Source: Xylocopa sonorina (taxonomy: Eukaryota; Arthropoda; Insecta; Hymenoptera; Apidae). From it: a stretch of DNA of 64,000 bases. A program made the translations under genes and the position numbers. The stretch lies in the NCBI RefSeq assembly GCF_050948175.1, contig NC_135205.1, positions 843,795 through 907,794 on the forward strand, written 5' to 3'. The notes beneath the pieces were generated by a model that saw only the letters and a program-made list of their open reading frames with translations, was not told the origin of the DNA and ran no database searches. Shown in pieces: positions 10,030 to 20,589 of this stretch (position 1 is its first letter; each line of letters starts with the position of its first letter).

Positions 10030-10043
10030 CCCCCCCCCCCCCC
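10030..10043 (+). repeat. Poly-C run of 14 in LINE 5' region
   Basis: Fourteen consecutive C; the partner copy has 13 G at 29384-29396. The third copy (near 63115) has no such run, so it expanded in the lineage of the first two. Confidence 0.9.
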
Positions 10044-10180
10044 AGCCCTCACCGACAGAGTGACTGAGGCTGCTGTGCATATGCTGCTGAAAGGTAATGC
10101 TGGCTTGCGATTCGGAATCAGCTCCATTGGGTCCTGGCAGAAGATTAAAGGTTGGGTAGGCGGTTTAGAGACCCCAGTCG

Positions 10181-11142
10181 ATGACACAAAAGGATGGGAA
10201 AATAGAAATGTATACGAAATGCATATATAAAGTAGAAAAAGAAAGCCTCGGAAGGCACAGACACGAAAGGAGAAGCATCAGGAGCCGAAGTAAGGGAACC
10301 AAAAAGAAAGAGCAGGATAATGGAAAAGCTGCCGATAAGAATAACGTCCTCACTTTCAAATGATAAATATTATGAGCGAGGATACGACGATGATAATAAC
10401 ATATTAGAAAACATTAATGGGAAACATCAGGCATATAAAAAAAAAACTGAGATCGAACACTTGATCGAACTAGTTGCGAACGGCACAGAGAAAAATGAAA
10501 CAATTAAAGAAGCAGTACGCATTAGAGGATAAACAACGGGATGAGGAAAAGTAGAAGAAACGACAGAAATACGAAAAGATGACGCAAGAAAATGGAGAGC
10601 GGAAGATATAATCCTGGAATTTAACAAGAAAACAGGTATAGAGAACAAAATAAAGGAGACGAAAGGAACTCAGGGAAAAGAATTCGAAGAAACATATACG
10701 AGTGCCAGTATAATGCTCCAACTAAGGGACATATACCCGTTAGGTGACTAGAGAAGAAATGAAGGAGTACATAAAACGAACATTGAAAATAATGGAAAGA
10801 ATGGTTAAGATAGCTAAACAGACGTGGAGAGGCAACCGAGTCGCTTTAGTTGAATTTGGGCAGGAATACAGGAAAGAACTGGAGAAGGTCAAACGATTCA
10901 GAATAGCATTAACACCTTGTTCCTGCAAAGTGCTACCGAGAATAGGGAGGTGCTTCAAATGCCATAAACTGGGACATATCAGCAGAAATTGCGAAGAAGT
11001 CAAAGATAATAAGGGAATCTGCAGAAGATGCGGATTCCAGATTTACACGATAATCGGTTGCATTGCGAATAAACCGAAATGTATCATCTGTTGCGAGACA
11101 GGAAAAAGGATCCGTACATCAGACACGTTACCGGAGCTTTAA
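10181..11142 (+). pseudogene. LINE ORF1 (nucleic-acid-binding, Gag-like), broken
   Basis: Lys/Arg/Glu-rich N-terminal half split by stops and frame changes (near 10361, 10530 and 10748), then an open segment 10744-11142. This ends in a clean CX2CX4HX4C knuckle, CFKCHKLGHISRNC, and a second, CRRCGFQIYTIIGC, whose histidine position is Tyr. A third Cys cluster (CIANKPKCIICC) follows. R1-clade ORF1 proteins carry three such knuckles. The inverted copy at 28245-28457 (-) has the same His-to-Tyr change and nearly the same sequence, so the lesion is inherited. Confidence 0.75.
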
Positions 11143-11159
11143 TTGTTTGGCCTGCAGAA

Positions 11160-11795
11160 AGGCATTGATAGAAAAGAACGAGAAACAAACATGGAATTAA
11201 AAGTCCTACAAATCGATCTGAACAGATGCCGAATCGCACAAGAAATCATGCAGAAAATATAAGAATACTGACTGCAATACGGTAACGCTCCGATATGGAT
11301 AACTGGCGTTAATCGAAAATGTTGCACATATGGCACCACGTACTCCTCGTCCGGAATCGTTCATGCAATGTTCAAAGGAACGAAAGATATAAGCTGCTAC
11401 TTCTCGCCGAACAGGGACGGAAGGGAATCGAAGAATATATAAACGAATATATATAAACGAAATTGAGGTTAACATAGAAAAGGCAGAGGCAAACAGAATA
11501 ATAATCGCAGGTGACCTAAACGAAAAATCGGTAATCTGGTGTAGTAAGAAGAACAACCATAGAGAGGAAAAGATCATCAAAATGGCTCTAAGAAACGATG
11601 TAATCGCGATGAATCCGAAAGAAGACTATACATACTTTTAGAACCGAAGCAAATCAAATATAGACATAATGTTGATAGGAGATTACTACATACCTTCTGA
11701 AGTACGAATTACGAGAATAACGAAGAGGGATTTGCAAGCCTCGATGGAAAGAAAGCGAACTGGGGCGATGCAAATAAGTGGTCGACTTACATAAT
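11160..11795 (+). pseudogene. LINE ORF2 fragment: apurinic-type endonuclease
   Basis: Translation gives MELKVLQIDLNRCRIAQEIM at the N-terminus and ANRIIIAGDLNEKSVIWCS further on. These match the LQ.N.nr...A..l and GDxN motifs of R1-clade endonucleases. Stops near 11260, 11440 and 11640 interrupt the frame. No reverse transcriptase follows. The same fragment is present in inverted orientation from 28180 down to 27540. Confidence 0.72.
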
Positions 11796-11799
11796 ATAT

Positions 11800-12045
11800 A
11801 GATATTTATTTTTATTTAGGGGGGATGATCTATTTTTAAGTAACTAAAATATATGATAAATGTAATTATATAAACCAATTTCAAACATTTAATTAAAACA
11901 TCATGAAATGATATGAAATTAGATAGGATTTTAGATGTAATGGAGAATCTTAAGGACATATTGTATTTAGAATTAACTAAAATACAAAATATGTATTAAT
12001 ATTTGCACCAATTTGAAGTATTTACTTGAAAAATCATGAAAGCAT
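11800..12045. repeat. AT-rich repeat with ~133-bp period
   Basis: Two diverged direct units beginning TAACTAAAATA at 11841 and 11974. The same sequence is at 61720-61970 (inverted) and, more diverged, at 44140-44320. No coding potential. Confidence 0.65.
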
Positions 12046-12049
12046 GTAA

Positions 12050-12730
12050 CCCAACGAGTGGGGTTTAAAAGATTGTTGCGAGGAGCATGCGGTCCAGTGA
12101 GTGGGGACTCGCGTTTCGTGGTGGGACTAGCGGCGCGTCTTTCGTGTTTAACTTCTGAAATGGTATAATGAAGTAATATAGCATGAACTTACAATTACGT
12201 GTGTATTGTTCGTGTCTTGCATTGTTAACATGTGTAACTTGGATTGATGAATTCTTATATGCAGCAATACATTAGTCCGGATATAGTATATGTATGTATG
12301 TAAGAGGCTTAAAAGTAGAATACAGGTTCTGGTAAAGTCGGCTCCCTGAATTGGAAAAGTCCCCATTGAGGTAAAGGGATGCGACTGCCCTTTTTAGCAG
12401 GACGAAATCACTGATGCGAGGTAGACAAGGGTGTTCGCCTTTGGTGCGATCGAAGCAGATATGCTCGTTAGTGGGAGTGAGACAGTAGTGCTCGTCAGTG
12501 AGATTGAAACAGTGATGCCTCCTGTGAACGAGCCATGTATACTGGTCGGTTTGAGTGACAGAGCGGTAGTTGGTGCGTGTGAGCGCGTGCAGGGGTGCGC
12601 GCGTTAACGCTGCCGGTTACCGGTGCTGTAGACGAGCACGGCAGGTTGCCTGAGTCCAGGGGTTGATGATGCCAGTGCGAGAAGGCTCATGTGTGGAATG
12701 GGTGGCAGGCGCTACGCACGACGATACACT
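12050..12730 (-). repeat. GC-rich tail plus LTR-like segment of the leader/satellite family (copy of 61070-61720)
   Basis: Reading the minus strand, a GC-rich stretch with repeated CACTCGAAC..ACC words (12730-12360) is followed by an AT-richer LTR-like part to 12050. That part contains GACGCGCCGCTAGTCCCACC, related to 14380-14420. The inverted partner at 61070-61720 aligns throughout. A 136-codon frame in the partner is not preserved here, so I do not call a protein. It forms the distal end of a candidate element running from 14440 to 12050 on the minus strand. Confidence 0.55.
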
Positions 12731-13525
12731 TAGAAGCCCTATCCCGTTGCATGAATTTGTAAAACTCACATTCCTTTCAGGAGCAGAGGCAGATATGTAT
12801 AATGCAATGCATCGAACATTACAAATAACTTAACATCAAACGTTGAAATGAGATGAGCTCTCGCGTTGCATGAAGCATTCGAACTATCATGCATCGACAC
12901 GCAGGCACAATGAAACACCATCACATTGCATGCAACCGTAGGATTCATAGGATTCGTAAGTATCGAAGAAATAGAGTTCTATCGCTTTATGTATCGTCAT
13001 GACACATTTCACTCCAACATTTCAAAGCAAGTAAGTAGTAATGCCCTATGCAAAGCAATATGTGTGTCTGCTAGTCCTCTTCAGAAGAATCAGATTACGA
13101 ATATTTCATGCAACGCGATCACGTTTCATAGTATTTGTTTGCCAAAGCATTACACTTCTTATGCATCATAGATCGCGATAGGGCATTTCATTTCAGCGTT
13201 TGAAAGTAGATGGGATTATGTTCTTCTGCTTCTACGATTATAACAATGTGAATCCTAACCATCCTTGCAACGGCATAGCGTTTCTAGATATCTACGATTC
13301 GATGCAATAGAGTTCTAGTATTTCATTCGGCGCGATGTCTCACCTCATTTCAATCCAGCATAATAAGATGTAATATTCAATGCAGCGCGTTATGTTTATC
13401 AGCCTCTACAATTCAAATTAATGTCAGACCTACACTTCCTTGCAAAATGATTGTGTTTCTAGATGTCAACGTGTCGAAGTAATGGGGTTGTAATGTTCAA
13501 TGCAACGTTTTGTGTATCTGCATCT
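12730..13525. repeat. Satellite block (~173 bp monomer), orientation switch at ~12945
   Basis: Monomers of the family defined at 35650-37115. From 12730 to about 12945 they read forward (gcattagaactc sense), then reverse to 13525. The switch sequence (CCGTAGGATTCATAGGATTCGTAAG core) recurs at 18010-18040 and, inverted, at about 60890-60930. Confidence 0.85.
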
Positions 13526-14080
13526 ACTGTCACGTCCAGCCAAATAATTTTCCGTTTATCCGGAAGATTCACGACACTAGCCTTTTTGTTCGAGATTCGG
13601 TCCGCGGAAACGCGTTACGACCGGGTCCGACTAATTCAGCTTACGCGGCACGGGCAGAACACTTGCGATTCGCGGATAATAGGAGTAGTAAATCCTACCT
13701 TTCGCTAGTGTCGTATTCGATACCTTGGTAGTATTTTCGCCGTGGATCGTTGACTGGTATCGAAGTAGATGTTGGCCTGTTGATGGAGGCTGATATATCA
13801 GCTTCCAGTGATGCGAAGCGGATTCGTCAGAGACCGTGGATAACGCAGCAATCTTTGCTGCGGAAACAGGAGACTTCGGAGAACTGCGGCTGAAGCGGTG
13901 CGAAGAAGACATGTCGGTGGTATATGGGGATCCGGGATACGTTACCCACGTACTCAGGCACAAGGGAACGAAGGAAATTCTTCCTATCCGCGCGTCGTGT
14001 GCTTCGCGAACCAGGATCACGTTTCATTTACCAAGTTTTTCTGCACTAACAGGCAATGTTCGGAAGGATAGGCGGTGGTC
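13526..14080 (-). other. Leader module 1 (short conserved ORF plus splice-donor-like site)
   Basis: On the minus strand a basic segment RRADRKNFLRSLVPEYVG (about 13960-14010) is followed, in another frame, by TSIPVNDPRRKYYQGIEY (about 13710-13770). Shortly after comes AAAG|GTAGGATTT. This matches four other modules at 14750, 37116-37735, 52019 and 54270. The frame is broken, so it is a remnant. Satellite follows immediately in the leader's orientation. Function unknown; it resembles the 5' leader of an LTR element. Confidence 0.55.
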
Positions 14081-14440
14081 CGCTCTATCGCAACTCTGCA
14101 AAGCAGAGTTCTATACCCATTCGAGGTGATGGAAAGCAACCCAGCAGTATGGAAGAGACACATGGAAGTATTATTCGTACTTAAGCATTGTATTAAGCGC
14201 GAGAAATAGTATTTAGATATACTAGATTTAGGAACTAGTAGATATGGGAATGAACTTGTAAACATTGAGGTGGCTAATGGCTGGAGCATACGAGATGGTA
14301 CTGAAGAATTTAACACCACGGAGGGTAATCTCGATGTAATCTGATTCTCTGGAGTCGCGTCTCAGACCTCCTCGGTTCACGATGGGGACTCGCGGCTCAT
14401 GGTGGCGCTAGCTGCGCATGTCGTTGGCGCAGGTGCGCCT
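14080..14440 (-). repeat. LTR-like segment upstream of leader module 1
   Basis: On the minus strand it contains GAACCGAGGAGGTC, also found in the LTR-like segments at 51310-51915 and 53590-54170. It ends in ATAGAGCGGACCACCGCCTAT at the leader side, the boundary word common to all modules. Head-to-head with the next module at about 14440. Confidence 0.5.
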
Positions 14441-14750
14441 TAATATCTAATCTTATACGTACGGACTTAGAAGTGTGTTACAATAAGTGTCATGTGTACT
14501 TAGATCTACGAGTATAATAAAAGTGCGTCTGTTTATTATTATTGAATTAAGTTTATCTTTAACTTAGCTTTAGGGAAGTCAGTGTAAGGCTAGGTTTATA
14601 TTAGAATATATTTTATCTTACCTTGTATCTACATGTGTCAATGTAATTATTATACTTGAAATTCATTATTATTACAAATTCTTCCACGAGCTACCGCGTA
14701 CATATCCAACATTCAAATCCATTCGCTAGTTGACCTTGGTATCCGGCTGG
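14440..14750 (+). repeat. LTR-like segment upstream of leader module 2
   Basis: AT-rich, with TTAGGGAAGTCAGTGTAAGGCTAGG, similar to GGGAAGTAAGTGTATAGCTAGG at about 53970. It ends GTTAGAGCGGACCGCCGCTTA at 14752-14770, the conserved boundary. No TATA box or terminal repeat proven. Confidence 0.5.
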
Positions 14751-15294
14751 TTAGAGCGGACCGCCGCTTATCCGATTCGTATCCGGATTGTTGGAATCAA
14801 AGTTGAATGTGTCTGAATCCGAAACGTAAAGCTCGACGTGCGGGACGGAAGAATTTCCTACGCCGACTTGTGCGCGAATACGAGAGCATCGTAGTGTGAA
14901 ACACAAGCCCTCTTGTGTTTCCGTTGGACCGCCACCGTTCCAGTGGATCCTCAACGTCCAACTCCGCCGTCCTCATCCGGCCAAAGCAAGCCGATCTACA
15001 CCGGAATCCAGCTACGTTGGGCGCTCATCCCTGTTACAATCCAGCCTCGCAGCTCTTACGCAGGGGCAATCCCGGATAGCGATCTCCGACAGCAACAGTA
15101 TCTGGGGAAGGGGTACTAAATTAACAAAGATCCAAGACAGCAAAGGTAGGATATATTCCATTTACCGCGATCGCGTTTTGAAAGTGTTGGTTGTCCCACG
15201 AAAAGAACCCAGAACCCGTCGCAATTAAGCGTGCCGAGTCCATTTTCTGGCTTCGTCTCATCCGCGAATGAAACGGAAACATTCCACCCTTGCG
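14750..15294 (+). other. Leader module 2 (short conserved ORF plus splice-donor-like site)
   Basis: RRAGRKNFLRRLVREYES is encoded at about 14840-14895. After a frame change, WALIPVTIQPRSSYAGAIP and DLRQQQYLGKGY run to a stop at 15117-15119. AAAG|GTAGGATAT follows at about 15140-15150. The bases after the donor resemble those of module 1, so homology extends past the ORF. Satellite starts at about 15295. The protein family is not recognised. Confidence 0.55.
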
Positions 15295-17060
15295 ACGTGA
15301 TAGTAGACATCTGGCAACGCTATTCCGTAGCAAGGAACTGTGTGATTTACATTCTTTTGAAGTGTTGCCGAGATATACATAACGCGTGGCATTGAATATT
15401 ACATCTTATCATGAAACATGGAAATGAGATGCGATATCGCGTTTTATTATGAATTAGAACTCTATTGCCGCGATGCGTATACATCTAGATACGCTATCCC
15501 GTAGCATGGATAAAACTCTTTTGAATTGTTGAAGGGATATACATGACGCGTTGCGTTTAAATACATCTTATCATATAACATGGAAATGAAATGCGATTTT
15601 GCGTTTTATGAGGCATCAGAACTCTATTGCTTCGATACGTACACGTCTAGAAACGCTATCCTGTAGCAGGGAAGTGTGGCATTTACATTCATTTGAAGTG
15701 CAGACGAGATATACATAACGCGTTGTTTTGAATTAGGTGTTATCATGATACATAGAAATTAGATGCGTTTACGCGTTTTATGAAGCATTAGTACTCTGAT
15801 TCTAAGAAACGTAGACATCTAGAAACGCTATTAAGAAGCAAGGAAGTGTGGCATTTGCATTCTTTTGATGTGTTGACGAGTTGCACGAAACGAGTTGCAT
15901 TGAATATTACATTTTATCATGTAACATAGAAATGAAATGCGACTTCATGTATTATGAAGCATTAGAACACAATTACTACGATATGCAGACATCTAGAAGT
16001 GCCATTCCTTAGCAAGGAAGTGTGGCATTAACGTTTTTTTGAAGTGTAGACGAGGTATACAAAATGCGTCGCATTCAATATGACGTCTTAACATGAGACA
16101 TAGAAATGAGATGCGATATCGCGTTTTATAAAGATTTAGAACTCAATGTCTTCGATGCATAGACCTCTAGAAACGCTGTTCCGTAGCCAGGAAGTGTAGG
16201 ATTTACATTCTTCTGAAGTCTCGACGAGACTTACATAACGCGATGCATATAATATCATGCAACACAGAAATGGAATGCGATATCGCGATTTATGAAGCTG
16301 TGATGAACAATATTACATCGCATCTCATTTCTATATCTCATGATAACATTTAATGTCAAGGCAACGCGTTATGCGTATCTCGGCAACACTTCAAAAGAAT
16401 GTAAATGCCACAATTTCTTGCCAGGAAATAGCGTTTCCAGATGTCTCTATATCGAAGCAATAGAGTTCTAATGCTTGATAAAAGGCGATATCGCATCTCA
16501 GTTCAATGTTTCATGATAAGATATAATATTCATTGCGAAGTGTTATGTATACCTCGCTATACTACAAAAAAAAGTAAATGCCACACATCCTTGCTAGGGA
16601 ATGTGTTTCCAGAAGTCTATGTATCGAAGCAATAGAGTCCTAATGTTTCTTAAAACGCCAAATCGGATCTCATTTTCATGTTTCATAATGAGATATAATA
16701 TTCATTGCGAAGTATTATGTATACCTCGTCTACAGTTCAACGGAATTTAAATGCCACGCTTCCTTGCTACGGTATAGCGTTTCTAGATGTCTAGATATCG
16801 AAACAATAGAGACCTAATGCTTCATTAATAGCGTTATCGCATCTCTTTTCTATGTCTCACTGCTGCACTAGAACTCTATTTCGTAGAACCGTATACATCT
16901 AGATATAATATTCCGTAGCAAGCGAGTTACATATTATCATGAAACACAGAAATGAGGTGCAATATCGCGTTTTATGAAGAATTAGAACTCTATTGTTTCG
17001 ATATATGGACATCTAAAACGCTATTCCGTAGCAAAGAAGTGTGGGCTTTGCGTTCTTTTG
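15295..17060. repeat. Satellite block, forward / reverse / forward
   Basis: About ten monomers of the ~173-bp family. Forward 15295-16310, reverse 16310-16855, forward 16865-17060. Switches occur mid-monomer and leave no other sequence between. Most monomers keep the core GAGATGCGATATCGCGTTTT or its reverse complement. Confidence 0.9.
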
Positions 17061-17064
17061 AACT

Positions 17065-17510
17065 GTTGACAAAATATTGTCTGCCCTACACCAGGACAGT
17101 GATCGGGCGCACTTCCTCAACCGGACGGATATAAGCAAACCGAATTTACCATCTGGCAACCAATTACACCCACCTCGCCCACTGGAACGGGCGATGGAAA
17201 AATCCAGATGTGCCGCGGCGCCTTTCCCGCGGGTGAGTCCTTCAGCTACTCCGTCGGAGGGAATGAATCCCAACCGCCGGAGTACTCACGGAGAACCTCG
17301 GGGAGGCGAATTCATTACGTGTACGCGAACACGCTCACTCCGACCCTTTTTGTGTTAGCATGGATCAGTTTGGCCAAATTTATAGATGATCCAGACTGTC
17401 AGCCTCAGTCATATTCAATTTTGCTTTATAACTGTGGCTCGGACTAATTTGCGCAAATAGATAGATACACCAAACCCCCCAGTAGCAGTATTATTCAATA
17501 ACCCCAGTGC
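17065..17510 (+). other. GC-rich segment between satellite blocks, unassigned tail
   Basis: Markedly more GC-rich than the flanking satellite at 17090-17350. A 93-codon frame (17077-17358) rich in Pro, Arg and Ser is open but shows no family. Its place, after satellite that follows a leader, is the same as that of 53305-53590, but I see no clear sequence similarity. No LTR-like segment follows. Confidence 0.45.
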
Positions 17511-18335
17511 CCCGTTAGTGGATTGATGGGATATACGTACCGCATTGCATTGAATTACATCATATTATGAAACAAAAAAATGAGATGCGATATCGCATTT
17601 TATGAAGCATTAGAACTCTACTAATTCAATGTGTAGACATCTAGAAACATTATTACGTAGCAAGGAAGTGTGGCATTTACGTTCCTTTGAAGGGTAATCA
17701 AGGTGTACTTAACGTGTTGCAATGAATATTTCATCTTATCAAGAGACATAGTAACAGGATGCGATATCGCGTTCTATGAGGCATTAGAACTCTAATTGCT
17801 TCGATACGTAGACATCTAGAAACGCTATTCCGTAGCAACGAAGTGTGGCCTTTACATTCTATTGTAGTGCAGACTAGGTATGCATAACACGTTGCATTGA
17901 ACTACATCTTATCATGATACATAGAAATGAGATGCGATATCGCGTTTTATGAAGCATTAGAACTCTCATGCATTGGCACGCAGACACTATGACAGGCCTT
18001 CACATTGCATGTAACCGTAGGATTCATAGGATTCGTAAGTATCGAAGAAATTGAGTTCTAACGCTTCATGTATCGGGATAACACACTTCATTCCAACGAT
18101 TCAAAGCAAGTAAGTTGTAATCTTCTAAGCATAGTATTATGCTTATATATTCCTACACTTCAAAGGAATGTGAATTCTACAGTTCCATGCAATGGAATGA
18201 CGTAGGGTTCATAGTGGTAGAGTTCAAATGATCGATGCAGTGCAATGGCGCATCTCATTCCAACATTTCAAGCTAAGCAAGTTGTTATTTTCTATGTATA
18301 GTATTATGCTTATCTACTTGTATACCTTAAAATAT
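17510..18335. repeat. Satellite block, forward then reverse (switch at ~18010)
   Basis: Forward monomers of the GATATCGCG type to about 17975, then the shared switch sequence (TAACCGTAGGATTCATAGG), then reverse monomers of the second type (CATAGTATTATGCTTAT) until the piggyBac remnant. Confidence 0.87.
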
Positions 18336-18339
18336 TCTT

Positions 18340-18630
18340 TTCTTCTAAACACCAACTGGCCAGAAAGCCTGTGACAGAGAACGAGCTGAACCTTTTTTAT
18401 TGGTGTCCTGCTTATATTGGTTGTAGCGTCCCATCCTGAAATTAGATAATATTGGTTTCAAAAGGAAATGTATACAAACGATCGAATAAAAAACGCAGTG
18501 AAGCGCAATCGGTTTATATCGATACTTAAATATTTTTATTTCACCATTATTTCCACGGTTACGACTGAGGATCGTTTGTATAAACTTAGAATTATTGTTA
18601 ACGCAATTGTCTACACTTCTGAAAATACTA
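18340..18630 (+). pseudogene. piggyBac-2 transposase, N-terminal piece
   Basis: Translation in two frames gives KHQLARKPVTENELN and then a continuous 18468-18630 segment, MYTNDRIKNAVKRNRFISIL and DRLYKLRIIVNAIVYTSENT. These are typical of the piggyBac helical region before the first catalytic Asp. The frame is cut by the nested piggyBac-1 and resumes after 20770. The upstream side is truncated against satellite. Confidence 0.75.
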
Positions 18631-18942
18631 CTAATACGTTGAGTGCAATGCCGATCTTGCTATACTTCTCGCTCAGGCGGCAGCGCGTGAGCACTTGATG
18701 CCGAACGCTTGACTAATGGATATAAATAAACGATCACTTTAGTACACTATACAAGCAATGCATTTGTATACAATGTATAAACATAAAATAATGGGATGGG
18801 GAATGCCAGAGAGGCGAAAGAGCAAATACAAGGCGAGTGTCATTTTGAAAAAGCCACAGGAGTATAAAGACCTATTGCAGCAGAGAGAATTCAGTTTTAT
18901 AGTGACTATTTTGAGAAAATTTTGTGTATCCATCAACTAAAA

Positions 18943-20554
18943 ATGTTGAGCGGTCGAACAGATAGTGACACGTCGAGTGAGCCATTTGCACCACGCAAAT
19001 GGCGGCGTGTAATACCACTACCATCATCAGATAGTGACAATTCATCTAGTAGTTCACTAAGGAATGCTGAAACAAGTGATCCAAATGATTGGTTTGATCC
19101 GCGAGACAACCAGCCAAACATTATACCTTTCTCAAGTCTCCATGGTGTCAAACTCACTCATGAAGAAATGCAAAATTGTAGCACAGTGGAAGATTTTTGC
19201 GGCCTTTATGTGACGGACAAACTATTTTAATATATAGGCGAACAAACAGATATTTATGCGACACAAAGAACAATCACTTCCAAACGTGTTGAAAAGTGGG
19301 TGCCAACAGATAAGGACGAAATAAAGAGGTGTTTTGGAGTGGTTTTGCGGATGGGATTGGTATAGCTTCCATCTTTGTACCTGTATTGGTCTAAGGATCC
19401 ATTGTTTATTCAAACATTCCCGCGGAAAATTATGAGTAGAGATAGATTTCAAATTTTGTTAAGAATGTGGCATTATGCCGACAATACAAAAGTGAATGCT
19501 TCCAACCGTCTCTCAAAAGTTGAATTTTTAATAAAAGAATTAAATATAAATTTTAAAAAATATTATGTTCCCTTTGAAATGTTATGCATCGACGAGACGG
19601 TAATACCATTCCGTGGACGGATCATACTTAGATAGTACATGAAAGAAAAAAAGCATAGATATGGATAAAAATACTTAAATTGTGCTGTGATAATCATTAC
19701 ACATATAATCTTTGCATTTACACCGGCAAATCATTGGATGAAAAAAATACAACAAATGTCGTCATGAATTTATGTGAAAATGTGTTTCACGGAGGCCATA
19801 CTTCATACACAGGTAATTATTAGGTAATTATTATACGAGTGTGGATACAGCAAACCAACTCATAATAAAAAATACGCATTTGGTTGGTACTCTTCGACCA
19901 AATCGAAGAGACAATCCAAGTAAAGTTGTGACAGCCAAACTGCGACGCAGAGAAGTCATTGCCCAAGAGAACAGTAAAGGGATTATAATCATGAAATGGA
20001 AACACAAGAGGGATGTTCTAGTTCTTTCAATCAAGCATTCTGACGAAATGTAATCCGTAATAACAAGAACGGGGGTATTCTGCAAACCAAAAATTATAAT
20101 TGATTATAGTAAAGATAAAACAGCGATTGATCTGTCTGATCAAATGGGTGCTTACAGCAGTCCACTTAGAAGGTCACTAAAATGGTATAGAAAACTGGCA
20201 TTCGACCTTCTTTTGAATATTGCCGTCGTGAATGCGTTACGTATGTTCCAAAATGTAACAAGAAGAAAGATGTCAATTCCAACATTCCGAAAACAATTGG
20301 TAAATGCTTTCACACGACACTCACATGAGGAAACCACAATTAGGGCCGATACAAGTAGATGAATTCACAAATTTCATAAGAAGGAAGGAAAGGCGCATGA
20401 AGTACGAAAATATTGTGTTGAATGTTACAGCACAAACACAAAAATGTTCGGACGCCAGTTAGCGAGGAAAATGACAAAGAAAGTTACTACATACTGTAAA
20501 ATGTGCAAATCAAAGCCACATCTTTGTTTAAAATATTTTAATAAACTTCATTAA
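18943..20554 (+). pseudogene. piggyBac-1 transposase, broken
   Basis: DDE_Tnp_1_7-type transposase. It starts at ATG 18943 with an acidic, Ser-rich N-terminus (PSSDSDNSSSSS). The first catalytic Asp is in LCIDETVIPFRGRI (about 19584-19625). The second Asp region reads SYTGNY, with Gly where the other copy has Asp (LYTDNYYTSVDLANKL), so a catalytic residue is lost. The third is in KTAIDLSDQMGAY (about 20120-20155). The C-terminal Cys-rich domain (YCVECYSTN, YCKMCKSKPHLCLKYFNKLH) ends at 20554. In-frame stops near 19228, 19363, 19633 and 19827 and frame changes near 19640-19800 inactivate it. Confidence 0.87.
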
Positions 20555-20589
20555 ATATTAGCATAAATTTTTTAATTGTCATTAATAAT

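Larger units (their letters stand above)
5153..11800 (+). repeat. Arm A of a large inverted duplication (partner 27530-34985)
   Basis: Successive landmarks recur in reverse order and orientation at 27.5-35.0 kb: the outermost 100 bp, HSDL2 exons, the ~41-bp minisatellite, telomere-like repeats, the LINE 5' region with its poly-C run, ORF1 and the endonuclease. Sampled identity is about 90% in the HSDL2 exon at 8454-8555 and visibly higher across the LINE. The arms share the same LINE truncation point. Arm A lacks about 1 kb found at roughly 32785-33785 in arm A'. Confidence 0.93.
9225..11800 (+). mobile_element. R1/TRAS-like non-LTR retrotransposon, 3'-truncated (copy 1)
   Basis: Order seen: telomere-like repeats, GC-richer 5' UTR (9225-10180), ORF1 with CCHC knuckles, then an AP-type endonuclease. 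The sequence breaks off at about 11800, before any reverse transcriptase. TRAS elements of the R1 clade target TTAGG telomeric repeats in insects, so the flank fits, but clade assignment from ORF1/EN alone is tentative. Two further copies (27530-30145 and 61975-63905) break at the same point next to a TA-rich stretch, so the truncation predates duplication. Confidence 0.75.

Noticed and set aside
10012..10230. Overlapping ORFs around the poly-C run, with counterparts at 29238 and 62978
   Set aside because: LINE 5' UTR; frames depend on the length of a homopolymer that varies between copies.
11206..11580. 124-codon antisense ORF, nearly identical at 27807-28181
   Set aside because: Antisense shadow of the LINE endonuclease; conservation reflects duplication, not selection.
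13836..14129. 97-codon plus-strand ORF
   Set aside because: Opposite strand to leader module 1, whose homology to four other modules is on the minus strand.
17077..17358. 93-codon Pro/Arg-rich ORF
   Set aside because: Kept only as an unassigned GC-rich segment; no domain, no second copy to test conservation.
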